From assembly GCF_003075525.1 (NCBI RefSeq), contig NZ_QDDR01000004.1, forward strand, positions 1 to 64,000: a stretch of DNA of 64,000 bases. Direction: 5' to 3'. How positions within the stretch are numbered: the stretch's first letter is position 1; each line of letters starts with the position of its first letter. Below are positions 51,752-60,172 of this stretch, in pieces. This stretch comes from Pararhodobacter aggregans (lineage in GTDB: Bacteria > Pseudomonadota > Alphaproteobacteria > Rhodobacterales > Rhodobacteraceae). Below the pieces are notes generated by a model that saw only the letters and a program-made list of their open reading frames with translations, was not told the origin of the DNA and ran no database searches. The position numbers were made by a program, and so were the translations under genes.

Positions 51752-52614
51752 GGCGTGGTCTCGTCGATCAGCCGGGCAATGGCGTCCAGCACATGGGGCG
51801 TGCCGCAGACCCAGTCGCGGTCATTCGCCGCGACCCCCGCGCGATAGGCGCGGCTATGGCGCAGGGCCGGGTGATGCAGCAGGGCGCGGGCCTCGGACCA
51901 GCCGTCGGGGCTGCGGCCGGGCTGGCCGAGGATCAGCCGGTCGGGATCGGCCATGAGCAGCGATTCCAGCGTCACCATGCCGCCCCAGGTGAGACCCAGC
52001 TCATCGGCGATATTGCGCAATCCGGCTTCGCGCAGGATGTCACCCGAGAGGGTCCGCGACCCCCCGGTCCAGCCCCGCGCGGAATAGAGGACCGCGCGCG
52101 GCCCCTCGGTCCCGGCGCGGGCGTCGCGCAGGGACGCGGCCAGCCGGGTACGGTCGGCGCGGAACCCGGCGATCAGCGCTTCGGCCTCGGCCTCGCGCCC
52201 CAGCGCCGCGCCCATCTGCGTCAGGGCGCCCTCGATCTCGTCGAGGCTGTTCTCGGGCTCGAAGCGGATCACCGGCACGCCGAGCCGCTGCAGCATCGCC
52301 ACCGTGGCGACGGTGGAATAGCGCCCTGCCAGCACGAGGTCCGGCTGCAGCATATAGATCTCTTCGGCCAGCCCGTGATTGGCGGGAAGGGCGCGCGCCG
52401 CGTCCCGCAAGGGGGCCACGGCGCCGTCATGGGCGAGGTAGCTGACCGAGATCAGCTGTCCGGGCGCCGCCAGCATCAGCGCCAACTGGTCGGTGCAGAG
52501 GTTCATCGACACCACCCTCGCGGGCGGCGCCGTCTGCGCCGCGCCGGCGCCGGCCCAGAGGGCCAGCGCCAGCACGGCGGCCAGCCCCTCAGAAACGCGC
52601 GCGAAGACCGACAT
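51748..52614 (-). CDS. btuF: periplasmic cobalamin-binding protein (BtuF-like)
   Basis: A 288-residue class III binding protein with a Sec leader (ALALWAGAGAAQ) and two lobes joined by a long helix. The mature start VVSMNLCTDQLALMLA and YSTVATVAMLQRLGVPV segment fit the BtuF/FecB type. The start was placed at MSVFARVSEG, which overlaps the receptor gene by 26 bp; the frame extends 12 codons further upstream. Ligand assignment rests on the riboswitch and receptor. Confidence 0.84.
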   Translation of the reverse strand: MSVFARVSEGLAAVLALALWAGAGAAQTAPPARVVSMNLCTDQLALMLAAPGQLISVSYLAHDGAVAPLRDAARALPANHGLAEEIYMLQPDLVLAGRYSTVATVAMLQRLGVPVIRFEPENSLDEIEGALTQMGAALGREAEAEALIAGFRADRTRLAASLRDARAGTEGPRAVLYSARGWTGGSRTLSGDILREAGLRNIADELGLTWGGMVTLESLLMADPDRLILGQPGRSPDGWSEARALLHHPALRHSRAYRAGVAANDRDWVCGTPHVLDAIARLIDETTP

Positions 52615-54439
52615 AGGCCGACCGCCCCCGTCCTGCGTAGCCCCAGACATCCATCACCTCGGCGTCGAACAGGTTCGCCACCCGCCCGACCAGCGTCACC
52701 CGCGGGCTCAGCTCGTATTGCGCGGCGAGGTCGAGGGTGGTGTAGGCGGGCAGTTCGACCGTGGGATTGGCGCCCCAGAACTGCGTGTCCCAATTGCCCC
52801 GCACATGGCGCAGATCCGCGCTGAGGCTGCCGCGACCCTGCGCGAAGCCCCAGGTGGCGCCCAGCGACAGCTCGTGTCGCGGGCGGCGGATCTCGACGCT
52901 GCCATCGGGGTTTTCTGCCCGGAGCCAAGTATAGGCCATCCGCAGCCCGAGCGTTTCGGTCAGCTGCGTGCGGCCGCTGACTTCCACCCCATGCCGCAGG
53001 CTGTCGCCGCTCTGGTTGATGTAGCTCCAGCTGCCGGGGCCGGTCGAAACGGCGGTGATCTCGTCGGTCATCACCTCGCGGAAGAGGGTGACATCCAGCA
53101 CGCCCTCGCTTCCCAGCGGCATCTCCAGCCCCAGGTCGAAGGACAGGTTGCGCTCGGGCCGCAGATTGGGGTTTCCGATATAGCCGAAGGCGGCGGCGTA
53201 GAGCTCGAAATAGCTCGGGTTCACCACGCCGGTGCCGGCCGAGCCATGCAGCCGCCAGCCGCCGCCGAGGTCATAGGCCGCGGCCAGCGTCCAGGTGGCC
53301 GCATCCTCGAAGACCCGGTTGTCGTCGTAGCGCCCGCCCATCTGCACCGAGAGCCCGCCGAATTCGCCCCGGTATTCCAACGCATAGGAGGTGCTGGCCC
53401 GGTCATAGAGCGGGTTCGAACTGCTCGAATCCCGCTCCCATTCCAGCATCGCGGTCAGAAGATGCGCGGCGCTCTCGACCGGCGCGCCGTCGAGGCCGAA
53501 GCTCAGCCGGTAATGCACGGCATCGGTCCGCGTCTCGGTCGGGGCGCCGCCGCTGCTGGCCTGGCTGTTGCGCGTCGTGGCCAGCGAGAGGCGATGCACC
53601 AGCCGCCCGCCCGCCTGTTCATAGGTCAGGCCCAGGCCCGCCGTCAGCTCGTCGCGGTCGCTGAAGAGGGTCGGGTCGTCGACCACATAGCCCCGCCAGT
53701 CGGTCGCCATCCAGTCGGTCGCATCGTAATCGTAATGCTCGCGCGACCGGCGCAGGGTGAAATCGACGCTCAGGTCGTCGCTCAGCGCGTAATCGCCCGA
53801 CAGGATCGCGGAGCTGCGGCGGATGCCGTCCCGCTCGCCGCCGCTGCCGGAATTGTCGTACCCGAGGTCATCGAGGTGCGAAAGCGCCAGCGACACACCG
53901 CCCCGCTCGCCGCGCCAGCCCAGAAAGCCCGAGGCCCGGTGCGCCGCGCCGGTCTCGACCGAGACTTCGCGCGTCAGGCCGGGCGTGGCGCGGCGGGTGA
54001 CGATGTTGATGACCCCGGCCGAAGCATTCGAGCCATAGACCACCGATTGCGGCCCGCGCAGGACCTCGATGCGCTCGATCATCGCCGTTTCCAGCCCGCT
54101 GAGGATGTATTCGCCATCCCCGCCCGCGGCCTCGATCCCGTCGATCAGGATCAGCGTGTGATTGGCCTCGGCCCCGCGGATGCGGACCTGGGTGAAGCTG
54201 TCGCCCGAGCCCGAGACCGCAACACCGGGCAGCGCGCGCAGCGCCTCCTGCACGGTGGTCAGGCCGCGTTCCTCGATTTCCTCGCCGGTGACAAGGGTCA
54301 CGGCGCGGCCGAGGCTGTCTTCCTCGACGGGCGTCAGGCCCGCGCTGAGGATCAGCGTGCCGAGGTCGTAATAGGTCTGCGCGCTGGCAGGTCCGGCCAC
54401 CAGGGCCAGGCTGGAGACTAGGGAAGGCAATAGGCGCAT
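52589..54439 (-). CDS. btuB: TonB-dependent outer-membrane receptor, BtuB-like
   Basis: A 616-residue receptor. Signal peptide MRLLPSLVSSLALVAGPASA, a TonB-box-like DLGTLILSA, a plug domain (about 45-150: GLTTVQEALRALPGVAVSGSG, HTLILIDGIEA, ERIEVLRGPQSVVYGSNASAGVINIVT) and a 22-strand barrel ending in the aromatic YVGLRARF. The short length and plug resemble vitamin B12 receptors more than large siderophore receptors. The start was set 17 codons inside the longest frame so the leader is normal. The gene lies about 145 bp downstream of a cobalamin riboswitch. Confidence 0.9.
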   Translation of the reverse strand: MRLLPSLVSSLALVAGPASAQTYYDLGTLILSAGLTPVEEDSLGRAVTLVTGEEIEERGLTTVQEALRALPGVAVSGSGDSFTQVRIRGAEANHTLILIDGIEAAGGDGEYILSGLETAMIERIEVLRGPQSVVYGSNASAGVINIVTRRATPGLTREVSVETGAAHRASGFLGWRGERGGVSLALSHLDDLGYDNSGSGGERDGIRRSSAILSGDYALSDDLSVDFTLRRSREHYDYDATDWMATDWRGYVVDDPTLFSDRDELTAGLGLTYEQAGGRLVHRLSLATTRNSQASSGGAPTETRTDAVHYRLSFGLDGAPVESAAHLLTAMLEWERDSSSSNPLYDRASTSYALEYRGEFGGLSVQMGGRYDDNRVFEDAATWTLAAAYDLGGGWRLHGSAGTGVVNPSYFELYAAAFGYIGNPNLRPERNLSFDLGLEMPLGSEGVLDVTLFREVMTDEITAVSTGPGSWSYINQSGDSLRHGVEVSGRTQLTETLGLRMAYTWLRAENPDGSVEIRRPRHELSLGATWGFAQGRGSLSADLRHVRGNWDTQFWGANPTVELPAYTTLDLAAQYELSPRVTLVGRVANLFDAEVMDVWGYAGRGRSAYVGLRARF

Positions 54440-54510
54440 GGAACCCCCGAACGGATGCGCAGACACCCGGGAAAGGTGCCGTCGAAACAACGATGTGCGG
54501 GGTGATGAGA

Positions 54511-54538
54511 CCGCCGCGGGTGAAACTCACCGCGACGG
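54511..54538 (-). promoter_or_regulatory. probable expression-platform hairpin of the B12 riboswitch
   Basis: Between the aptamer and btuB, a CCGTCGCGGTGA arm pairs with a TCACCCGCGGCGG arm across a short GTTT-type loop with one bulge. This strong stem could be the regulatory or terminator-like element. The alternative pairing with the aptamer was not modelled. Confidence 0.45.
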
Positions 54539-54587
54539 CATGGCCGTTGCCCTGGCGCCCTCCGCGCCCGGAACAGGGTGATGTGCC

Positions 54588-54790
54588 GGCAGGTCTCCTG
54601 ACTCGCGGGTCATCGCTTGGCCGGGCCTTCCCGGGGCAAGGGGCCCCAGTGGCATATCCGACCGCACTCGCCGCTCACAGTTGCGGGGGCAGTCCCGGAA
54701 TAGCGCCCCATGGCGGGGCACGCACCGGGTTCCCTTCTTGCGTCCTGCACGGTGACACCGCGCAGGAACCGGAACGCCCTTTGGGTAGCA
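54588..54790 (-). ncRNA. cobalamin (adenosylcobalamin) riboswitch
   Basis: On the minus strand the region contains the B12 box AGTCAGGAGACCTGCC (54588-54603), the conserved CTGCCCCCGCAACTGTGA-like core around 54676-54692, and the GGGAACCCGGTG upstream element near 54722-54733. These occur in the right order and spacing for the class I cobalamin riboswitch. It lies in the leader of btuB and should lower expression of the whole uptake operon when cobalamin is plentiful. The outer boundaries are approximate because the P1 stem was not folded. Confidence 0.92.
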
Positions 54791-54888
54791 TCGCGGTTCG
54801 ACCAAGGTCAAGCGATGCCGGTGCCCGGCGGGAAGTGTCCGGGATGGCTGATGGCGGCGATTGCCCGGGGGCGGAGCGGTGCCGGGGA

Positions 54889-55635
54889 CTAGAGATCGCG
54901 GACCAACCGCAGGCCCAGATGCGCCGGGGGTGTGCCGGTGGCGCAGCCGCCGCGGGCCGGGTCGCGGACCAGATAGGACAGCGGCGCCAGATGCTCGCCG
55001 CCGACGTAGAAGGCGGCGCAGCGGTCAGGTGCCACATCCGGGCCCTGCACACAGTCCGAGGTCCATTCCCAGACGCTGCCGTCGAGATCGGCGATCCCCT
55101 CGGCCGTGGTCGAGAAGGCGCCCTGTGCGCGCAGCCGGCGCGGGGCGTTGGTCTCCAGCAGATAGGCCGAGGCCCAGCGGAGATTGGGGTCGGTGAAGAT
55201 CGGATCCGGGGCCTCGGGCAGCACGGATTTCGCCATCGCCTGCCATTCGGTCGAGCTGGGCAGCCGGTAGCCGCCACCGCTGCGCCGGTTGAACCAGGCG
55301 AGGTAGTCCTGCGCGTCCAGATAGTTGATGCCGGTGGCGGGCGTGGTCGCGGGGTCGAGCGCCGCCGGGGCCTGAAGGGCAAGGCCGCAGGCGCCTTCGG
55401 CATGGCAGCGGTTCCATTCGGCGACCGTCACCTCGAAACGCTGCACTTGAAGCCGGTGTCCGTCCGGCAGGAGGATGGCCTCGGCGGCCATTTCCGGGCC
55501 GGGCAGCAGGTCGGGGCGGGCCGGCATCAGGCCCGCCCCCAGGGTGATGACCGCCGCCAGAAGTGCCAGACCCGCGGCGGCGAACCGGGACGCTGGGCGC
55601 CGGGCGGGCAGGGCGGGGATTGCGGCGGCGGTCAT
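54889..55635 (-). CDS. nirV: NirV, formylglycine-generating-enzyme-like protein
   Basis: A 248-residue protein of the FGE/SUMF1 fold with an N-terminal hydrophobic anchor (AAAGLALLAAVITLGAGLM). Motifs: VTVAEWNRCHAEGACG, INYLDAQDYLAWFNRRSGGGYRLPSSTEW, and DGSVWEWTSDCV. NirV is the standard partner gene of nirK in Rhodobacterales; its exact role in nitrite reductase maturation or NO metabolism is not established. It begins 22 bp after nirK in the same direction. Confidence 0.87.
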   Translation of the reverse strand: MTAAAIPALPARRPASRFAAAGLALLAAVITLGAGLMPARPDLLPGPEMAAEAILLPDGHRLQVQRFEVTVAEWNRCHAEGACGLALQAPAALDPATTPATGINYLDAQDYLAWFNRRSGGGYRLPSSTEWQAMAKSVLPEAPDPIFTDPNLRWASAYLLETNAPRRLRAQGAFSTTAEGIADLDGSVWEWTSDCVQGPDVAPDRCAAFYVGGEHLAPLSYLVRDPARGGCATGTPPAHLGLRLVRDL

Positions 55636-55657
55636 GGCGGGGACTCCGGTCGGCAGG

Positions 55658-56863
55658 TCAGAAGGCGCGCGGCGCCACGACCTGTTCCATCAGTTCGTTG
55701 TTCCAGGCCCCTTCGACCACCACATGCGCCGTGGCGCCGAGGATCGCGGCCTCGATCAGGTTATGGTTGACATAGGCATAAACGCCCGGCTGCTCGAAGG
55801 TGTACAGCACCGCCACGGCCGAGCCGCCGCGCACGAACCAGGTCTCCATCCCGGTCAGGGGCGGATCCGAGAACGAGCTTTCCCAGACGTAATTCCCGTG
55901 CCCGCCGATCAGATGCGGGCGGCTGTCGCGGTTGGCCTGGTTATGGACCATCAGCACGGTTTCACCGACATTGGCGCGCAGCGCATTCTCCCCGGTAAGG
56001 GCGCCGACCGCCCCGTTGAAGACGCTGTGCGTCGGCGTCAGGCTGCGCATCGCCTCGATCGATTCGGCGTAATCGTCGCCCGCGGCGGCATAGGTCTTGT
56101 AGGTGCCGTCCTCATCCACCGGCAGGTAGAAATCCTGCTCGCCGATGTAGAAGATCCGGTCATAGCTCAGCGCATTGCCGTCGCGGTCCTTCAGCCCGTC
56201 GCGCGGCAGCACCATGACCGCCCCGTTCATGCCGTGGCAGACGTGATAGGGGATCATCGCGCCGCCCGGCGCGCAATGGTAGGTGAAGCAGCCGGGTTTC
56301 GTGGCCTTCCAGCGCAGGACCGCTTCCTCGCCCGGGAAGACATGGGTCAACGCCCCGCCCCCCAGCGCCCCGGTCGAGGCGTGGAAGTCGATGTTGTGCT
56401 CCATCATGCTGCTGACGGGGTTGCGGATGGTCAGTTCGACCATATCGCCCTCATGGACGACGATCAGGGGGCCCGGCACCCAGCCGTTATAGGTCAGCGC
56501 CCAGATCTCGGCGCCGGTATCCTCGTCGATGGTGAGCAGGCGTTCCTCGGTCTCCAGCGTGATCTCGACAATCTTCGGCCCGCCGGTCGCGACCTGCTCA
56601 TGTTCGGGCGCGAAGGGGGGCGCCACCAGTTCCTGGCGCACACGGGTATAGCCGCTCAGATCCACCGCGGGGCTCGCGGCCTCGGGCACGGCCTCGCCGC
56701 TTTTTTGCAGCGAGGGGACGCGGGGCAGGGCGCCGCGTTTGGCTTGCGCGGGTCCGGCAAGGGCGGCACCGCCGGCCCAGGCGGCGGCTCCGGCCAGCAT
56801 CGAGCCGCGCAGGATGCCACGGCGGCTGGTGGGAAGAAGGCCCGGGTTGATCTGCTTGGACAT
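55658..56863 (-). CDS. nirK: copper-containing nitrite reductase
   Basis: A 401-residue periplasmic enzyme reducing nitrite to nitric oxide. It has a Tat signal ([17 protein letters not shown]) and two cupredoxin domains. Ligand motifs: EHNIDFH (type 1 His, catalytic Asp, type 2 His), [18 protein letters not shown] (type 2 His, type 1 Cys, His, Met), RPHLIGGHG (active-site His) and VNHNLIEA (type 2 His). The one-residue-longer Cys-His loop fits class II NirK as in Rhodobacter. The start at MSKQI lies behind AGGAGG; the codon before it is also ATG. It lies 50 bp after the pseudoazurin gene. The loop has HVCHGM where HVVSGM is usual. Confidence 0.95.
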   Translation of the reverse strand: MSKQINPGLLPTSRRGILRGSMLAGAAAWAGGAALAGPAQAKRGALPRVPSLQKSGEAVPEAASPAVDLSGYTRVRQELVAPPFAPEHEQVATGGPKIVEITLETEERLLTIDEDTGAEIWALTYNGWVPGPLIVVHEGDMVELTIRNPVSSMMEHNIDFHASTGALGGGALTHVFPGEEAVLRWKATKPGCFTYHCAPGGAMIPYHVCHGMNGAVMVLPRDGLKDRDGNALSYDRIFYIGEQDFYLPVDEDGTYKTYAAAGDDYAESIEAMRSLTPTHSVFNGAVGALTGENALRANVGETVLMVHNQANRDSRPHLIGGHGNYVWESSFSDPPLTGMETWFVRGGSAVAVLYTFEQPGVYAYVNHNLIEAAILGATAHVVVEGAWNNELMEQVVAPRAF

Positions 56864-56913
56864 CATGTCCTCCTGGTTTGTAAGTCTTGGCATCAACGGG
56901 AAGATCGGAGAGG

Positions 56914-57357
56914 TCAGAGGTTGCCCAGCTGCGCCTCGAAGCGTTCGCGCGCCCGGGGCGGGATGCGCCCGGCCAGAAAATCCTCGGGCGCGGTGCTGGC
57001 CTCGCCCACGACGATGGTCATCACCATCCCCATGGCGTAATGCGGCGTGCAGCGGACGCCATAGAGGCCCTCGGTGTCCAGCGTGACCTCCAGCTCCTGG
57101 CCGACGCGGCTGGTAAAGGCCTCGGCCCCCGCGGGGATCATGCCGTCGACCGACTCGGCATTATGGCCGCGGTCGGTGGCCACGAAATGCACGGTGTCGC
57201 CGGGGGCAACGCGCAGAAAGGCGGGTTCGAAGACCATCGGCCCGGCCTCGCCCCGGTTCAGCATCTGCACCTGATGGGTCTCGGCGTAACCCGCGCCGGC
57301 AAGGCCCAGCATCAGCACGAGGGCGGTCGCGGTGGCGGTCATGGCGGTCCGTTTCAT
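56914..57357 (-). CDS. paz: pseudoazurin
   Basis: A 147-residue type 1 copper protein with a Sec leader ending GAGYA. Mature start [34 protein letters not shown]; copper ligands His in DRGHNAES, and Cys-x2-His-x4-Met in [11 protein letters not shown]. It donates electrons to NirK in the periplasm. The start was chosen at MKRTAM with AAGG nine bases upstream, giving a normal leader. A TTG-N9-CAA box lies 67-80 bp upstream, so paz-nirK-nirV form one NO-responsive unit. Confidence 0.92.
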   Translation of the reverse strand: MKRTAMTATATALVLMLGLAGAGYAETHQVQMLNRGEAGPMVFEPAFLRVAPGDTVHFVATDRGHNAESVDGMIPAGAEAFTSRVGQELEVTLDTEGLYGVRCTPHYAMGMVMTIVVGEASTAPEDFLAGRIPPRARERFEAQLGNL

Positions 57358-57423
57358 CTGTAACATCCTTTGGTTCGCGGTGTCGTCATGGCGGCTTGGT
57401 ACTGCCGGGCCGCGCCTCAATCT

Positions 57424-57437
57424 TTGAGCAAGCGCAA
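57424..57437. promoter_or_regulatory. FNR/NNR-type box between paz and the regulator gene
   Basis: TTGAGCAAGCGCAA fits TTGnn-N4-nnCAA. Its centre is about 73 bp upstream of the paz start, right for a class II (about -41.5) activator with a 30-nt leader, and about 96 bp upstream of the regulator start on the other strand. Confidence 0.65.
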
Positions 57438-57526
57438 AGTCCGACTGTTATTGTGGGCGATGCGAAATTTGACTCGGCCCCGCCGAACAGGGACAAGGGA
57501 AGGCCAGCACCGGAGCGGAGAAGCCC

Positions 57527-58222
57527 TTGCCACGCCTTGACGAATCCCTGCTGACCCATCTGCCGCCTTTTGACGGCCTGTCGCGCACCGATATCCGCCG
57601 GATCCTGGACGGCGCGGTGTCACGGCGGTTCGAGATTGGCGCCGATATCTTTCGCGAAGGTGAACCGGCGGACAGATTCTTCCTGCTGCTCGACGGCTAT
57701 ATCCGCGTTGTCCGCTCCACCGAGGCGGGCGAGCAGATCACCGTCCTGCACATCCCCGCCGGCCAGTTGTTCGGCATCGCCCGCGCCATCGGGCGCGAGA
57801 CCTATCCCGGCCGCGCCGTGGCGGCGGCGGAATGCATCGTGCTGTGCTGGCCGACGGGGCTGTGGGACGATTTCACCCGGCAATACCCGGGGTTCAGCCT
57901 GAGCACGGCGCGCACGGTCGGCGTGCGTCTGGGCGAGATCCAGAGCCGGATGCAGGAACTGGCGACGCTGCATGTCGAGGCGCGGATCGCCACCGCGCTG
58001 TTGCGGCTGATTACCCAGACCGGCCGCCCGACCGAAGCCGGGGTCGAGATCGACTTTCCCCTGACCCGTCAGGACCTGTCGGAAATGACCGGCACCACGC
58101 TGCACACCGTGAGCCGCCTGCTCAGCGCCTGGCAGCGCGAGGGGGTGGTCCAGTCGCAGCACCGGCGGATCACGGTGCTGGACCGCGCGCGGCTCGAGGC
58201 CTGCGCGCAGCACCGGGGCTGA
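57527..58222 (+). CDS. nnrR: CRP/FNR-family regulator of denitrification (NnrR type)
   Basis: A 231-residue regulator with an N-terminal cyclic-nucleotide-binding-like domain (about 15-130, FEIGADIFREGEPADRFFLLLDGYIRVV) and a C-terminal helix-turn-helix (about 175-205, TRQDLSEMTGTTLHTVSRLLSAW). The FNR cysteine cluster is absent, which fits NnrR/Nnr proteins that respond to nitric oxide rather than oxygen. The start is TTG behind GGAGAAG. It lies between the nir and nor units, both with matching boxes upstream. Confidence 0.87.
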   Translation: MPRLDESLLTHLPPFDGLSRTDIRRILDGAVSRRFEIGADIFREGEPADRFFLLLDGYIRVVRSTEAGEQITVLHIPAGQLFGIARAIGRETYPGRAVAAAECIVLCWPTGLWDDFTRQYPGFSLSTARTVGVRLGEIQSRMQELATLHVEARIATALLRLITQTGRPTEAGVEIDFPLTRQDLSEMTGTTLHTVSRLLSAWQREGVVQSQHRRITVLDRARLEACAQHRG

Positions 58223-58232
58223 GCGCCCATCC

Positions 58233-58288
58233 TTCGCGTCAAAGTCGCCTTTCGCGCCAAAGCCCGCCTTTCACGCCAAAGTTTGCGT
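58233..58288 (+). repeat. three imperfect 18-19-bp tandem repeats upstream of norC
   Basis: TTCGCGTCAAAGTCGCCT (58233-58250), TTCGCGCCAAAGCCCGCCT (58251-58269) and TTCACGCCAAAGTTTGCGT (58270-58288) run head to tail and end inside the NNR box. The period is just under two helical turns. Confidence 0.65.
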
Positions 58289-58296
58289 TTGCGCAA
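58283..58296 (+). promoter_or_regulatory. perfect NNR/FNR-type box upstream of norC
   Basis: TTGCG-TTTG-CGCAA is a perfect dyad 63-76 bp before the norC start codon. If the activator sits at -41.5, transcription starts near 58331. An inverted repeat AACCTGC-N9-GCAGGTT (58297-58319) follows it directly. Confidence 0.78.
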
Positions 58297-58358
58297 AACC
58301 TGCCCTGCGGACGCAGGTTAACCCGGGGGTCCTGAGTGACCATCCTGGAGACCCGAGC

Positions 58359-58811
58359 ATGGCAGAGATCCTGACCAAGACACGGGCACGGAACATCTTT
58401 TACGGGGGATCCATATTCTTCGTGGCGGTGTTCGGCGTGCTCGCTGTCCAGAGCCACCGATACATCGTCAACACCTCCACCGCCCAGATGCCGCTGACCC
58501 CCGAGGTCGCGCTCGGCAAGGAGGTGTGGGAGCGCCATTCCTGCATCAACTGCCATAGCCTGCACGGCGAAGGTGCCTATTTCGCGCCCGAGGTCGGCAA
58601 TGTCATGACCCGCTGGGGCGTGCTGGATGACCCCGAGGCCGCCTATGAGGTGCTGGACGCCTGGATGCAGGCCCAGCCCTCGGGGATCGAGGGCCGCCGC
58701 CAGATGCCGCAATTCCACCTGACGCCCGAGGAGACCCGCGCCCTGTCGGAATTCCTGCGGTGGGCCGATCAGATGGACACCCAGGGCTGGCCGCCCAACG
58801 ACGCGGGCTGA
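58359..58811 (+). CDS. norC: nitric oxide reductase subunit C (cytochrome c)
   Basis: A 150-residue membrane-anchored c-type cytochrome. One N-terminal helix (about 13-31) anchors it in the inner membrane; the haem site is HSCINCHSLHG (Cys62, Cys65, His66) and the axial Met lies in RQMPQF. It passes electrons from cytochrome c or pseudoazurin to NorB. It is the first gene of the nor operon, with norB 11 bp downstream. Confidence 0.95.
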   Translation: MAEILTKTRARNIFYGGSIFFVAVFGVLAVQSHRYIVNTSTAQMPLTPEVALGKEVWERHSCINCHSLHGEGAYFAPEVGNVMTRWGVLDDPEAAYEVLDAWMQAQPSGIEGRRQMPQFHLTPEETRALSEFLRWADQMDTQGWPPNDAG

Positions 58812-58822
58812 GGAGAAAACCC

Positions 58823-60172
58823 ATGAAATACCAAACCCAGAAAGTGGCCTATGCGTACTTCCTCGTCGCGCTGGCCCTCTTCGCGATCCAGGTGATGGGC
58901 GGGCTGCTCGCCGGCTGGATCTATGTCTCGCCCAATTTCCTGTCCGAGATCCTGCCCTTCAACATCGTCCGCATGATCCACACCAACGCGCTGGTGGTCT
59001 GGCTGCTGCTGGGCTTCTTCGGCGCGGCCTATTTCCTGGTGCCCGAGGAAGCCGAGCGCGAACTCTATTCGGCGAAACTGGCCTATCTGCAGCTGGCCAT
59101 CCTGGTGATCGGCACGCTGGGCGCGGTGGGCAGTTACCTAGTCGGCATCCACGGCGGGCGGGAGTTTCTGGAACAGCCGCTGTGGGTCAAGTTCGGCATC
59201 CTCATTGCCGCGCTGATCTTCCTGTTCAACATCACCATGACCGCGCTGGCGGGCCGCAAGACGGCGATCACCAACGTCCTGCTCATGGGCCTCTGGCTGC
59301 TGTCGCTGCTCTGGGTCTTTGCCATCATCAACCCCGAGAACCTCGGGCTGGACAAGATGTACTGGTGGTTCGTCGTTCACCTCTGGGTCGAGGCGACCTG
59401 GGAACTGGTGATGGCTGCGATCCTCGCCTTCCTGATGCTGAAGCTGACCGGCGTCGACCGCGAGGTGGTGGAGAAATGGCTCTATATCATCGTCGCCACG
59501 GCGCTGATCTCGGGCATCCTGGGCACCGGACACCATTATTACTGGATCGGCACGCCGGGCTATTGGCAGTGGATCGGCTCGATCTTCTCGACCTTCGAAG
59601 TCGTGCCGTTCTTCCTGATGATGTCCTTCGCCTTCGTCATGGTCTGGAAGGGCCGTCGCAATCACCCGAACAAGGCGGCGCTGCTATGGTCGCTGGGGTC
59701 CTCCACCGTGGCCTTCTTCGGCGCCGGGGTCTGGGGCTTCCTGCACACGCTGCACGGGGTCAACTTCTACACCCACGGCACGCAGATCACCGCCGCGCAC
59801 GGGCACCTCGCCTTCTATGGCGCCTATGTCGCGCTGAACCTGGCGATGTTCACCTATGCGATGCCGATCCTGCGCAACCGCGATCCCTATAATCAGGTCA
59901 TCAACATGGGCGCCTTCTGGCTGATGACCGGCGGCATGGCCTTCATGACCTTCACGCTCACCTTCGCGGGGACGATCCAGACCCATATGCAGCGCGTGCT
60001 GGGCGATGACTTCATGAGCGTGCAGGACGGGCTGTCGCTGTTCTACCTGATGCGCTTCGGTTCGGGTGTGGCGGTGGTCACGGGTGCGCTGGTGCTGATC
60101 TATGCGCTGCTGGTCGCCCGCCGTCACGAGATCATCGCGCCGGGCCGCGCCCAGCCTTTGGCGGGGGAATGA
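58823..60172 (+). CDS. norB: nitric oxide reductase subunit B
   Basis: A 449-residue haem-copper-oxidase-like protein with twelve hydrophobic helices that reduces NO to N2O. Conserved metal-site residues are visible: RMIHTNALVVWLL (haem b His), VVHLWVEATWELV (FeB His and essential Glu), LGTGHHYYWIG (two FeB His) and THGTQITAAHGHLAFYGAY (haem b3/b His). AGGAG precedes the ATG; the longer open frame has 21 spurious N-terminal codons. It is the cytochrome-c-dependent (cNor) form because norC accompanies it. Confidence 0.96.
   Translation: MKYQTQKVAYAYFLVALALFAIQVMGGLLAGWIYVSPNFLSEILPFNIVRMIHTNALVVWLLLGFFGAAYFLVPEEAERELYSAKLAYLQLAILVIGTLGAVGSYLVGIHGGREFLEQPLWVKFGILIAALIFLFNITMTALAGRKTAITNVLLMGLWLLSLLWVFAIINPENLGLDKMYWWFVVHLWVEATWELVMAAILAFLMLKLTGVDREVVEKWLYIIVATALISGILGTGHHYYWIGTPGYWQWIGSIFSTFEVVPFFLMMSFAFVMVWKGRRNHPNKAALLWSLGSSTVAFFGAGVWGFLHTLHGVNFYTHGTQITAAHGHLAFYGAYVALNLAMFTYAMPILRNRDPYNQVINMGAFWLMTGGMAFMTFTLTFAGTIQTHMQRVLGDDFMSVQDGLSLFYLMRFGSGVAVVTGALVLIYALLVARRHEIIAPGRAQPLAGE

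Noticed and set aside
48943-52614. Annotation of the ABC genes as haem import (hmuTUV) with the 336-residue gene as hmuS
   Set aside because: The leader carries a clear cobalamin riboswitch, the receptor is BtuB-like in size and plug, and the 336-residue protein does not look like a haem-degrading HmuS.
57527-58222. Oxygen-sensing FNR
   Set aside because: The N-terminal cysteine cluster needed for the 4Fe-4S sensor is absent; the nir/nor context fits an NO-responsive NnrR-type regulator.
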